The position numbers were made by a program, and so were the translations under genes. A stretch of 64,000 bases of DNA, taken from Fragilariopsis cylindrus CCMP1102. Taxonomy: Eukaryota > Bacillariophyta > Bacillariophyceae > Bacillariales > Bacillariaceae. Where the stretch lies: assembly GCA_900095095.1 (NCBI GenBank), contig FMBT01000402.1, positions 1 to 64,000 of the forward strand, in the 5' to 3' direction. Of this stretch, positions 1-11,836 are shown piece after piece. Numbering within the stretch: the stretch's first letter is position 1; the number at the start of each line of letters is the position of its first letter. The notes under the pieces are model-generated. The model was not told the origin of the DNA and did no database searches. It saw nothing but the letters and a program-made list of their open reading frames with translations.

Positions 1-249
1 TACAATATGGGGCAAATTTCTACAGAGAGAAGTACCAGTCTTGACGACACACCTACACCTGGGAATAGGCCTTGATTCGAAGCATGCCCAACGATTGGTC
101 AGTTGTAGGAAAGAAGAGCTTCTGTAGAAGCTAAAAATGCCCCAATAGAGAGTACTTTACTGCATAGCGCGTGTTGTAGTAGAAGCGTCTGTCCGCAGAT
201 TGTCCTTTATTCCACAAAACAGCGCAGCGTTGAGCCGGAACGCGCCGGG
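1..249. other. Left flank of repeat copy 1, no gene seen
   Basis: No coding sequence is recognised. Positions about 130-205 resemble 60800-60880, sharing the core TGCATAGCGCGTGTTGTAG followed by a CGTCTGT/CGGTCTGT and CGCAGA stretch. Both lie just outside a copy of the modular repeat, so this may be an outer part of that element or a favoured flank. Confidence 0.5.
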
Positions 250-1879
250 GCTTTAGGTGGGTTTTTTTTTTATAAGTATTTGTGTGGATGTTCCTGTCAC
301 AATTGAAGTTGGATCATTTTCCCAATCAACAGTGACTATTTTAAGTACGGTCCTTTGATTGCAATTACATCCAAGGTAATGGTGGGTTGGGATGATGATG
401 CTTCCCATTCACAAAGTAATATGTCCTAGTGAGAAAGTGAATTAATTCTGTGTTATAATTACCTGGTGGTATGTTTATATAATGAAATGTATGTATTTTG
501 GACCATACAAATTTGATCAGAAATAAACCACAAAATATCTCAAGTAGAAAGGTTGCACAGGACAACACCAGATGGGTTGGGTGCACAAACATCCACATAG
601 TGTACTAGAACATTATGTCTGCCTTCTACAATTTTTCTGTTCCTGTGGTTGCGGAATGAAACTCATTTTGCTAGTGTGGAAGGCACACCACCAACAACAT
701 GATTTTCTATCAGAAATGAGCAACAAAGTATCTCAAGTAAAAAGGTTGCACAGGACAACACCTGACCATGGGTCAAGTGCACTAGCATCCACATAGACAT
801 TGTGTTTGCCTCCCACAAGTTTTTTGTTCCTTTGGTTGCAGAATGATATTCATTTCACTGTTGTGGAAGGCACACCACCAACAACAACATGATTTTTGAT
901 CAAAATGAACAACAAAATATCTCATTTGAAAGGGTTGCAGAGGACAACACCAGACCATGGGACAGGTGCACTAGCATCCACATAGAGTAATATAATATTG
1001 TGTTTGTCTCCCACACACTCCCACACGTTTTCTATTTCTTTGGTTGCAGAATGATATTCATTTCACTGTTGTGGAAGGCACACCACCACCAACATGATTT
1101 TTGATCAGAAATGAATACAAAATATCTCATTTAAAAGGGTTGCAGAGGACAACACCTGACCATGGATGGGTCAGGTGCACTAGCATCTACATAGTATAAT
1201 ATAACATTGTGTTTGCCTCCCACAAGTTTTCTATTCCTTTGGTTGCAGAATGATATTCATTTCACTGTTGTCGAAGGCACACCACCAACAATATGATTTT
1301 TGATCAGAAATGAATACAAAATATCTCATTTGAAAGGGTTGCAGAGGACAACACCAGATGGGTCAGGTGCACTAGCATCCATCATACCTATACCTACAAG
1401 ATCCCCATAATGCTTAGGTTTCTATGGAGGTTATGAAGGTACAGGGTTGCATTAACCACAAAATAGGCCATTTAGGCCCCAAAACAGGTTTTTCAACTTT
1501 TGTGCGTACCTAAGCTGGATCATCATCACAAAGCACCAAGAGTTAGTTCCCTTTAGTATATATGGTGCACCCCATCCATATATTTTGGGATGATTCACTT
1601 ATTTGAGTGTACTGTATGTCCACAAAACACTGCAAATGGGCCATTTTGGGGGGTTATTTGATGTGTGCTGTGTGTGAGCCTACATTGTGAGATACCAGTA
1701 GGCTTACAAGACTAACGGATATCACAATTATCCATCCAATAGATCAATTTTAATTTTAATTGTTTAAATTTCCAAAAAAATGACTTTTTAGATGTATATA
1801 CTTGATGCTAAAGTTGTTATTATATACTACACTAACAAATACTAGTAAAATTCGGGCATGATTTAGTTTTTACGCGGAG
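250..1879 (+). repeat. Modular dispersed repeat, copy 1 (L block, tandem units, R block)
   Basis: Three modules are visible. An L block (about 250-530) begins at GGGCTTTAGG. It is followed by four to five tandem units of roughly 190-200 bp (about 531-1385), each carrying GGTTGCAGAGGACAACACC, then GTGCACTAGCATCCACATAG, then GGTTGCAGAATGATATTCAT. An R block (about 1386-1879) contains GGCCATTTAGGCCCCAAAAC and ends GGGCATGATTTAGTTTTT. The same modules recur near 31 kb and 61 kb in other orders and orientations. No transposase or reverse transcriptase is visible. Short open frames here are by-products of the repeat. It is probably a non-autonomous mobile element or satellite-derived repeat; the class is unknown. 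Confidence 0.8.
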
Positions 1880-2335
1880 ATGTATTCAATCATGCTTTCG
1901 ACAGATCCAATATTTGGGGGCCCAAAAATATCATATTTTCATTTACATCTCCCTGAACGTATTTTCCCCCAAAGGTCCATATAAAACATATAAATAAGCA
2001 GTGGTATGATCATACGGTATGATTATATATTATCAGAACTACAAAAAAAATAAGAACAACAACAAACGAACAACGAACACAACATACTGGAGAATTGGTT
2101 CTACTACTGCTAGCGGTTCTATACTATTACTATCATCCTTTTGCATCACATCATTCGTTCTCATTACATTGTAGCTAGCTATGAAATAATAGCACGTTCG
2201 ACTGGTCAAAGTAGTTACATTTTCAAATTATAAATTATGACTATACATTACTCGTTGCTTCTACTGTCGTTGTCTGTGTTTGTTTGTGTTGTTGATAGAG
2301 ATCTTTATTAAAGCAGATATTTGATGTTGTTAATG
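1880..2335. other. Spacer between repeat copy 1 and the C2HC gene
   Basis: AT-rich unique sequence with A/T runs. It presumably holds the 3' untranslated region of the minus-strand gene that ends at 2336. No further gene or structured RNA is recognised. Confidence 0.5.
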
Positions 2336-4485
2336 TTAATGTTGTTGTTGCTGCTGCTGCTGTTGTTGCTGCTGTTGTTGTAACAAAACTAATATTCGAT
2401 GACGATCAATTCTTCGTTGTTCCATTTGGTGTTGTATTTGTATTTGTATTTGATGTAGACTGTATTTACAACGAATATTATGATGCAGTTGCTGTTCCGA
2501 TAACGATGACAAGACACCACCACCACCATCACCATCCCCCAGTATACCACCACCACCTGCTGCGGCGGCGGCTCGTCGTCCAGCAATACCATGAAAAGAT
2601 ATGGCGGTATCATCACGGATACTACCACCGCCAACAATCCTTTGGTTTTGGTTGTGATTGTGATGATTCGTCCCTAAATAACCATCACTGCCTTCTCCTG
2701 CCATCATTAGTGTTGTTAGTGGGAACGATGATGATGATAATGTATTATTATAATTATTTTTAATACGATTGAAAGAATGATGATTGAGTAAATGATTATT
2801 GTTGTTCATGATACTATTGTTGTTGTTCATAGTATTGTTGGCTACTGTTGCTGCAGCACCTCTACATCCTGATTCGGGAGTGGTACTAGTAGCAGTAGTA
2901 GTAGTATCTATAGTCGATAAACCACCACAATCATTAAATGGTCGTGGTTCTAATGGAAGACTTCTTGATGATAACACTACTGATGGCAGTAGTGTAGTAC
3001 GCAAACTTGGCATACCGGATACTCTATTCGGTGATGATGGTGTTGTCATCGTAATCTCATCCTCAACACCATCGTCATAAAAACCTTGACGATTACTATT
3101 CAGATTTTTCGATTGTTGTTGTTGCTGCTGTTGTTGTAATATTTGTTCAGATTGTTGCCGATTATACATCATATACTTATCGTCATCGTTTAGAATAGCT
3201 GTGGTAGCTGTGGTAGCTGTACTATACAAAGAGGATCGGTTAGTATTACTACGTACCGACTGTTGTTGCTGCTGTGGCTGTGGCTGTTGCGTTTGTTGAA
3301 CTGCTGTTGTCATTGTTGTTGAAGCAGCAACATTTGCCGTTGCCGTATTATTATTTTCAATAATTGATTTCCATTTCTTATAAACGATACAATTTCTTTT
3401 AATGTGTCCAATCAGTTCTAATTCTGATTGTATTTCTTACAACAACCACGACATTCCCATGGCATAGTTCCGTCCATTGATTTTTGTTTTAAGAAATCAA
3501 TTTCTAATTCTCTTTTTTGTTGAGCTTTTGGTTTCCATTGTTTATAGACATCACATGTACGTTTTATATGTCCAATTAAACCTAATTCCGACCTGTACGT
3601 CTTGGAACAACCACGGCATATCCATGTTGATTTATCATCTGATTGTGATATGAATAGACCAATTTCAAAATCTCTTTTTTCTTCCGCTTTTGTTTTCCTA
3701 CCAGCATTATATTCTAATCGTTTCTGATCTTGTATCTCAATTGGTAATTCTTTTAGTCTTATGATTTTCCTTTGATATGATTTCTTTGCACGCAATCGTG
3801 CCTTCATTGCAAAAGATAATGCTTTGCTATCGTTCGATAATGCTACTGTTGCGACGCTGACACTTCTTGCCCTTACTGGGGTACTATTAGTATCAACATC
3901 AACTACTGCCATCACCGCCGCAATACTAGCAGCAGCAGGAACAATAATACCATCGTTCGTATTCGAATTTGCGTTCGATGATAAGATAGTTAATGGAACA
4001 ACAATCAATGATTTACTGTTACTATTGAACTGCTGCTTGAGAGGTTGCTGCTTGATAGGCTGCTGCTTCCGCCGCAGTTGTGATGGTGGCTCATTCTTTT
4101 CCTTTAACACCATTGTTTCTCCATACAGTGACATGTAGTCATGTGAAACATTCACATTCACGTGATGAACATTAACGTCTTCTTCTTCTTCGATATCAAC
4201 ATTGATTTCTTGAGACAAGAATCCAGTAGCTTTAGCAGTAGCAGTAGCAGTAGCAGTAGCAGTAGTAGCGGATGAGAAATTATTTGGATCGTGGATTCTT
4301 CCACTTCTGGCACGATCAGGCAAAACTGCTCCGGTAGTTGCAGTGTCAGTGTTAGTTTTAGTGGCAGATGTTGAGACGATGCATTCTACTACAATGGCAT
4401 TACTATCGTTTTTCCTATTATTAAATTTTCTTTTGTACATTGGATGAGTTTTTGATAATGATGATGATAATGATAATGATTGCAT
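2336..4485 (-). CDS. C2HC zinc-finger protein with 1-nt frameshift (Gln-rich; possible pseudogene)
   Basis: Two minus-strand reading frames (4485 to about 3418, then down to 2336) form one gene. The first encodes about 355 residues: HDYMSLY at 115-121, a basic segment containing ARLRAKKSYQRKIIRLKELP, one complete C2HC finger (CX2CX12HX4C, CRGC...H...C) and the start of a second. The second finger is interrupted by a stop at 3418-3420. Reading on in the shifted frame gives SELELIGHIKRNC and then a Gln/Asn/Ser-rich tail of about 325 residues. One extra base near 3425-3435 restores exact CX2CX12HX4C spacing, so this is a recent indel or an assembly error, not an intron. The gene at 5937-7763 is a tandem paralogue, with shared basic segment, finger and a DRHRxLVLLQQQ tail motif. 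Probably a nuclear nucleic-acid-binding protein; family not named. Confidence 0.7.
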
Positions 4486-5936
4486 AATAATAGTAATTAT
4501 GAGAAAAAGTCACACTTTATTAGAACTCTATACTTTGTTTCTTATTCCAGTTACGGTAGACTTGTGAGTTCTCGTGCGTATTAGTTTCCGTCCCTTCTTT
4601 CTCCTTCTTTTTCCTTATTCTTTGTTCTTTCTGATTCGATTTGTCTGATTTGTATGGTTATCTGGTACTTTTAATGAATACACAGTCGTATCGGCGAAGA
4701 ATAGTATCAATTGTTCGAGAAGAACGCTCATATTTTGTGAGGGTTATCTACGTAATAGGACCATCGCTTGTCGAATTAATATATGTTGCATGAAATATTA
4801 CTATTATTATTTAATCAATCCTTGCATTTCGATTGTTCTATAAGAAAGTTAATTATGGGATTAACTTTATCAAAGAGAGAATCATATAGCGCGCGATAGT
4901 TAAAATTCAACTATTCAATCATCCATCTTTCGATTGTGTTCTACTGTAATAGAAAAATAGTTAGGGTATATATTTATTGTGATGAGGATGTAAGGATGAA
5001 GTTCAATATAATATTATTTATGGGAATATAATAATATTTAAGGGGCTACATTAATTCGCGTGTAGGGTATTCATCACCTTTACGTCACGTATTGCTATTT
5101 TAATTTTCGAACCGCGGTACGGGTTGTAGTTGTATAATTAAAATAATATTCGACACGAGGAAATATCCCGTTGTATCACATTCTGACCTATGTGTGTTTT
5201 CTAATTAATCGCTATTTGAAGTGCTAGAGTGAAGAAATGAGATCAGGAGAACACACAATAACAGGCCATTGTGCTTAAAGGCCTATTATTAACAGGCTTC
5301 AATGTATTATTCGCTTATCTCCCTTCTCATTTACGATTGATTTAACGCAACTGGCGCGACTGAAAAATCACGCGCACCATAATCATTATCGATTAAAACT
5401 TGTCGCACTTGTTGGCTTGCTTAATTAATAAATACAACTGCCACTATAAGCTACTGTAAGTAGTACCAACAAAGCTAAGAAGACGACCAAGTTTGTAGTC
5501 CTAATATTTATTTGAGAGGAAAGCAGATAATATAAATTCAACAGAAAAAAAATCATAATAAATATATGTATAGCCTATTTGAATATAAGTCCTATTATTA
5601 TAATATATTAGAATTACGATAATCCCCTCATCGTCATTTGATTCCTCCTACTGTGTGCTGGCATTGTTAGTAGTTCCTTTTCCGTTTGTGTTTCTTAACT
5701 TATACGAAGTTATCTTTTTCTTCATCATCAACCTAGATCGGCGTCCGTGTCCGAGTCAGTCATCATTCGAAAGAATGGGTGCCATCGCATCGCATCCTTC
5801 TAACGCAACGCATCCGAGAAACCTTATCCTCTTCTGCGTCATTGTCATATGTTCGAGAGGAAATAATGATCGATGTGTTCTACTACTACTACTACTACTA
5901 TTATATACTCGCTTCTTGAGTACTAGTGATATTATT
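4486..5936. other. Intergenic spacer between the two C2HC paralogues
   Basis: AT-rich spacer holding the upstream region of the first paralogue and the 3' region of the second. Short inverted and AT-rich stretches are present. Open frames on the plus strand near 5655-6059 lie partly antisense to the Gln-rich coding region and are not supported as genes. Confidence 0.5.
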
Positions 5937-7763
5937 TCAACTATTATTTGTTGTAACGTTTCTTCTTCTTTCCCCAAAACGAAGTTGTTGCTGTTGCTGT
6001 TGCTGATGCTGTTGCTGATTCAGATTCTGTTCCCGATGATTATCGTATTGCAGTTGTAACATCGATGATGATCCTCCTAATGATGGTGTTGCTAGTAAAA
6101 TCGAACTCATTGAATCTAAACTGTACCTAGATGAAGCTGATGATGCTGCTGCCCGCGCCATCGACGGCATTTTGGGAGATGCCATTGATGATCTTGTTGT
6201 TGTATTACCAGCAGCTGATAATGACTTTGTTGATAATGGTGGAGGTGGTAGTGGCATTGTCGTCACCCCCATCGACATATAATCCTTCTCCTGCTGCTGC
6301 TGCTGCTGCTGCTGTAACAATACTAATCTTCGATGACGATCCACAACTTGTTGTTGTAATTGATGCTGATGTTGATGGTATTGATGGTGTTGAATTTCTC
6401 GCTGTTGCTGCTGCTGCTGCTGCTGATGTAGATATAGAGCAGCGGCAGCAGTGTTGTAATTATTATAATTATCATTATGATGATTCATATAATGATGATG
6501 ATTCAAATTGTTGTTCATATTATTGTTACCATTACTGATTCCTCTGTCCTCGAGAGCTGCTGCTATCGTTCCTGCCAACCCTCCACTGCATACTGATGCG
6601 AATCCGGTATTGTTAGTGTTAGTGTTCATGTTGGCGATACTACTATCGTAGTTGTGGTTTCGGTTGGATGCTTCTGCTACTGCTTCTGCTACTGCTGCTT
6701 GTAACATTTGTTGTCTACTACCATTATTTACTATATCAGTAGTATTATTAGTAGCAGCCGTTCTAAAAGCAGAAGCAACATAAGTGTTAGAAGCGTTATT
6801 ATTACCATTATAAGCAGTAGCAGAAGCAGCAGATGCAGCAGCATAGTTTGGAGCACTAGCAGTAGTAGTTTCCAATATAACACGTTTCGTTTCTTTCCAT
6901 TTCTTATAAACTTTACATGTTCTCTTAATATGTTGAATAAGTCCTAATTCAGATTTGCATGTTTGATTACAACCACGACATTTCCATGATTTGCATAATG
7001 ATTCATCATCGACGCCATTGTCAGCGCCACTATTGTTATTACTATTACCATTGCCATCATTATCACCATCACCATTATCGCGATGACAAGGACGCATTCC
7101 CTTTAAGAAACCAATCTGTAATTCACGTTTCTTTTCTGCTTTTGCTTTTCTACCAGCATTATATTTGATACGTTTTTGTTCCTGTACAGCAATTGGTAAT
7201 TCTTTCAATCTTATTATCTTTCTTTGATAAGATTTCTTGGCACGTAATCTTGCTTTTTCGGCATGACTTATACCTGGTGGATACTTATGTATATTAATAC
7301 TACTACTATTATTCGAATTCGAGCTCGAGTTCGAACCAATTGATGTAGCAGATACTGATCGTTGTACCGCAATACTAGGAAGTGTATTATTACCTTGTGG
7401 TTCAGCTTTAGTTTCACCTTCAGAAGACGACGAGGGTAGTGTCGTCTTCATCATCATAAGTCTAGCACGTTTATTAGTAGGTGAGGTATCACTCCTATTA
7501 TCAACACGTTCTTCTTTCGCATTATTATTATTCGGCAGCGGCCGTTTGCCAATACCGCTACTCGTGTAGTCGTTCGTCGATGATGATGATGATCGAATGC
7601 TCTCTGGAACAGTTCTTTCTTCTTTCTTCTCCTTTATTACGGACAGTGATTCATCGCGTTCTGATGGTTGGTTTTGTTGATGAGAAACTGTTTCAGTTTG
7701 TCCACCATAATAAAGCGACATATAATCATGACAATACTCATTAGAAAAAGCACTGTTATTCAT
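5937..7763 (-). CDS. C2HC zinc-finger protein, Gln/Asn-rich, intact paralogue
   Basis: An intact 608-residue frame starting at ATG 7763. HDYMSLY lies at residues 12-18. A basic segment follows (ARLRAKKSYQRKIIRLKELP, then an AGRKAKAEKKRELQIGFLK-type stretch) and then one C2HC finger, CRGC-X12-HIKRTC, i.e. CX2CX12HX4C. The rest is low complexity: Asn/Ser/Ala runs, His/Asn-rich stretches and several Gln runs, including the DRHRRLVLLQQQ motif shared with its neighbour at 2336-4485. The basic segment plus finger suggests nucleic-acid binding in the nucleus. The last Cys replacing His makes it atypical against classical C2H2 fingers. It lies about 1.45 kb upstream of its paralogue on the same strand, consistent with tandem duplication. 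I do not recognise a named family. Confidence 0.8.
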   Translation of the reverse strand: MNNSAFSNEYCHDYMSLYYGGQTETVSHQQNQPSERDESLSVIKEKKEERTVPESIRSSSSSTNDYTSSGIGKRPLPNNNNAKEERVDNRSDTSPTNKRARLMMMKTTLPSSSSEGETKAEPQGNNTLPSIAVQRSVSATSIGSNSSSNSNNSSSINIHKYPPGISHAEKARLRAKKSYQRKIIRLKELPIAVQEQKRIKYNAGRKAKAEKKRELQIGFLKGMRPCHRDNGDGDNDGNGNSNNNSGADNGVDDESLCKSWKCRGCNQTCKSELGLIQHIKRTCKVYKKWKETKRVILETTTASAPNYAAASAASATAYNGNNNASNTYVASAFRTAATNNTTDIVNNGSRQQMLQAAVAEAVAEASNRNHNYDSSIANMNTNTNNTGFASVCSGGLAGTIAAALEDRGISNGNNNMNNNLNHHHYMNHHNDNYNNYNTAAAALYLHQQQQQQQQREIQHHQYHQHQHQLQQQVVDRHRRLVLLQQQQQQQQEKDYMSMGVTTMPLPPPPLSTKSLSAAGNTTTRSSMASPKMPSMARAAASSASSRYSLDSMSSILLATPSLGGSSSMLQLQYDNHREQNLNQQQHQQQQQQQLRFGERRRNVTTNNS

Positions 7764-7876
7764 CCTGTATTCTTATTTTCTTCTTCTTCCTTCAGAAATG
7801 AAAAAATCGACTTGATTTGACTTGAAGAATCGAGTGAGTGAGTGAGTGGGTCACTCGTTGTTGGTTCTTTTACTGA

Positions 7877-7879
<3 letters not shown>

Positions 7880-7914
<35 letters not shown>

Positions 7915-8245
7915 CGCTCGCTCTCGCTCTGTGTGTGTGTTACGATTCCTGCTTCCTTCTCTTCGTTTAATTGTCAATCTCTAGTAGCGGAGCAGCGAAA
8001 ATAGTGGGGGGGGGGGGGGGGGGGATGTTGTTGTGAATGAATGACTCAATCAATCATAAATGAATACAATAGAAAAAGTCAACTTCCTTACAGGAGAATA
8101 AGTACAGTACTAGAAGAACGCGATTAGATTCGATTGCTTCGATCTCGCTGTACTAGTATTTACTACTAGCGTGCGACTTGACTTGTTGTTTGGTGGGATA
8201 AATAGATAGATCGTAGAGTTACTCTCTCTCTGTCGCTCGCTCCCG

Positions 8246-8280
<35 letters not shown>

Positions 8281-8495
8281 GATTCCTGCTTCCTTCTCTA
8301 GTATCGGAATGAGCGAAATTATGAAGTAGCAGGGGGGATGTTGGTTGTTGTGAACGAATGACTCGATCAATCGTAAATGAATACAATACAAAAAGTCAGC
8401 AAAGACGCGATTAGTTTCGATCTCGCTGTACGTAGTACTTTCTAATAGCGTGCGACTTGACTTGTTTTTGTTAGGTGGGATATATAGATCGTTCT
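7880..8495. repeat. Local tandem duplication of about 300 bp with CT, GT and G19 tracts
   Basis: About 7880-8215 and 8218-8495 share the same order of segments: a CT run, GTCGCTCGCTC, a GT run, TTACGATTCCTGCTTCCTTC, a G-rich run (G19 at 8006-8024 in the first copy), a GAATGACTC/GAACGACTC-like stretch with AATCAATC, AAAAAGTCA, and GCGTGCGACTTGACTTG. They differ by substitutions and microsatellite length. It lies upstream of the C2HC gene starting at 7763, so it may sit in its promoter region. Confidence 0.75.
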
Positions 8496-10902
8496 GTTAC
8501 GGTTACAGTAGTGCCGTATTGTGCGTTTAGTAGTGGAAATAAACTGATATTGTGATAAAGTGTCGCCTTATAACTTCCTATTAAATTACTAGTCCTCACA
8601 AATTTCTTATTAACTTACTAGTCCTCACAAATCAATCAATTGAATAAAAAAGGTAGCTTCAAAAAAGAAGAATTGAGTGACGTGCCAAAATCAATCAATC
8701 TGTGGTTTGATCGCGATCTCATTCTTCCTCCAAAGTTCCTTCTATTTTATGTTCAGTTCTCTTCTTCTATGTAAGATATATTTTTATTTAATACTCTACA
8801 TCTTTAATTTGATTGAGTACAGTATCTGATTCTTATGTAGGACTACATTACATACGACGCGTGACATCTATTCTTTCACAGGGATTCTGTTGACACAATA
8901 GCCATCTTTATACTCTACATCCTTGAATTGATTGAGCGACACGTATTTTCAATACTCTCATAGAAGATGTATATATAATAATATAATACTGTCACGTGAA
9001 CCTTCATAGGACCTATATCAATTCTTGTAGTTCCTACGTCGACATCTTCTTCTACTGTATAATTGATAATGAATGTTATTTAATAATATCAATTGAAAGT
9101 AATTGTTGTCGCCGCATTTTTACAATATTGGGAATGGGAGGTGCATAATTACAATATTGTGTATGGGACATGCATTGGTACGTGCGCGCCGTTATGTTTT
9201 TTCTTGTACGCGACGCCTTCGCTCGCTCAAGCACAATTCTCCTCGCATACCTTACTACGGCCGTCACGCCTTCACGCATTCACTCACGACTAAATCGAGC
9301 GAAGAGTGTGAATTTTATTTAACGCTCGCATACTTGACGCTTCTCTTCCATCACGGACTACTGTAGTTGCGACGACACACGAGTTTTGCGCGTTAAAACA
9401 AGTAACAGAAGGCCCTGGGTCTTCACACACACTTTAATTTGGTGCCTTCTATTTTCTTCGCCTCTACAGTACTAGTATTTATGCTTTGCTATTTCAAGTC
9501 ACTACTTGAATATCTTTGCCAATCGCTCATATGTACTATACAGAGTACTCATAGGACCACATATAGGTAACATAGCTAGACATAGTGCCTCCAGCACATA
9601 CCATGCATACTGTAGGTGCAGATTATCCAGTGCAACAATCCAGGTGACAGGCAACGGAAGGACAATCACAGTCCATCCGTCTACCCAAACCATGCTTGAA
9701 GATCACGTCAAACTGTACCAATGAAGCATGCTATAAGGATACGCAGATAGCACCCTTAAAAGGTACACGACGATCGGGCAAAGCAGATCAAGAGGAAGGA
9801 TTGGGAAGTCAGACAATCAGAACACTCGTTCCATTGTTTCTACTGATGTCTGTTTCCATGGACTGCGGAACCTATCAGCTAGTCTAGCTAATAGGATCCT
9901 AACTTCGGATTTTTCTTTTTGGTTAGTCTTCAAGAGAGCGACAATGTTAATTGCTTTATTTATATCTAGTTGATTGCTTCCATTATTTGAAACTAGGTGT
10001 ATAGATAAGTATGAGCAACAGTGCATGTAATTGATGTGTAGTAGTAGAGCAGAGGTATGCTGAACATTTTCAACTTCAAGCTTTGCATCGCTAACAGGTA
10101 TCACAGTTATGAATAACATATAACGTATGTCCAGCATCACATGACATTGACAAAATAGAAGTTATCATGGCCCCATTATTTACAGATAACGACAGTGTTC
10201 AAAGGAGGCAGGTCACACAAGAAAAACCAACCTGTGGTTTGCACACTTAAAAGTGCTTGGTGAACTAACGATGGTATATTAGAGAGAAAATACAGTGGTG
10301 TCCCTCCCAATGCATTTGACTGCTTTGGTTCCTGATAACCAAAATGAAGAGGATTGTTGGCAATGTCACTACATACTTACCTACAACACACTACACATTG
10401 TTGTTTGTAATACAATATAAGAACTAACATGTATATATCGACCCTCTAACAGGATTCCGGTTATATAAGGTATTTGGGTGTATCGATGTAATTCTGAATT
10501 TCCGTTATGTATGTACATATATGTATGTACGTATGTATATACTTGTATGTCTGCGGGGAGGGTTGCGTTGATTGGGGGACACTTTGAGGGTACTGTATAT
10601 TTAAAAAATTCCACAATATAAATTTTACTTGACATTTTTACGCTTTGACGCCTTGACGCACAGTATATATTTTATATTGACAGAACAAGATCCTCCATTC
10701 AGTTTATAACAAACAAACACAGGCAACACAACGACAAAACAGAAACAAATATTGTACCAAAGCGGCTATCGATCTATCCACAAGCAACCGTTGTAGTGAA
10801 CTTGTGCTGCATTATCCAGTACATCTGTATTGTCTTCTTTTCTTGTCTATCATCATCCCCTTTGATTTTAGAGAGAGAAAGAGAGAGATTGAAATTGAAA
10901 TA
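8496..10902. other. Gene-free region, about 2.4 kb
   Basis: No convincing gene. Several open frames of 60-107 codons on both strands (about 9076-10140) overlap one another, often lack a good ATG, and match nothing I recognise. Sequence just before 10903 contains GA repeats and probably includes the promoter and 5' leader of the RING gene. TACTGTA/TACAGTA heptamers recur (for example near 8811, 9051, 9358, 9470, 9610 and 10594). Confidence 0.45.
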
Positions 10903-11805
10903 ATGAATTTGAACGGAAGCAACATCAACAACGGGACTGATTATTTTGTTACGTCGTCGTCGGCTTCGTCGTCGTCGTTGTCATCATCAACGACGACAGC
11001 AGCAGAGGTAGATACATCAATCTTTGCAGCTACTACAGCGGATAATAATAATAACCACCCACTGTTAAACAATTCAAATTCAAATTCAAATTCTAATAAT
11101 AACTCAAATAATAACTCACATAATTTTAGAATAATACCAGAAATTTTGATACCTGGTCTATTTGTTGTATTACAAGGTAATATTGGTGATGGTATATCCA
11201 ATACTATTGATGGTGTACCATATCCTATATTGACGACGAGGTCACAGTTATCCTCTAGTACCAGTAGATCATCCTCTAGTAGATCAGCGACAGGAAGAGG
11301 AAGACGACTGAACCAACAACGATCATCACCACAAAGAGAAGAAGAGAGACGACGACGAGATAATGACAGTACTAGTTATCATCATGTACCACGTACAACA
11401 GCTGCAACTGTTGCTGCTGGTTCATTATTTGCTACTGTAGCCACAACACCTACAACTTCAGAGTATGTTGTTGCTGTTGTTGTGAACGAGGATGGTGACA
11501 ACCACTACCACGATCGACGACGACGACAACAACAAGAGCATGATGTTGACATTACAACACATAGTAGTAGTGACAATGCTACCGCGACGACGACGACGAG
11601 GCAACAAGAGGAACTACAGCAGCAAACAGAAGATGAGCAGCAGCAGCAGCAGCAGCAAGATCGCATATCAATCGAAATATGGAACAATACAAGACGACGT
11701 ATAGAATTACAACAGCGTAGAGATTGGATAGAGTCATTACAACAAAATGTTCCGAACTATCTTTTAGAGAATCATATCATGATGAAAAATACTAATTCAA
11801 ATTCA

Positions 11806-11836
<31 letters not shown>

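Noticed and set aside
5655-6538. Plus-strand frames of about 135 codons opposite the Gln-rich C2HC gene
   Set aside because: They are antisense readings of CAG/CTG-type repeats.
9076-10140. Cluster of overlapping open frames of 60-107 codons
   Set aside because: No recognisable domain, poor starts and overlap on both strands; could be a decayed element but I cannot support it.
10804-10902. N-terminal extension of the RING protein with a hydrophobic stretch
   Set aside because: It begins with GTG; the first ATG is 10903 and the extension includes a GA repeat typical of a 5' leader.
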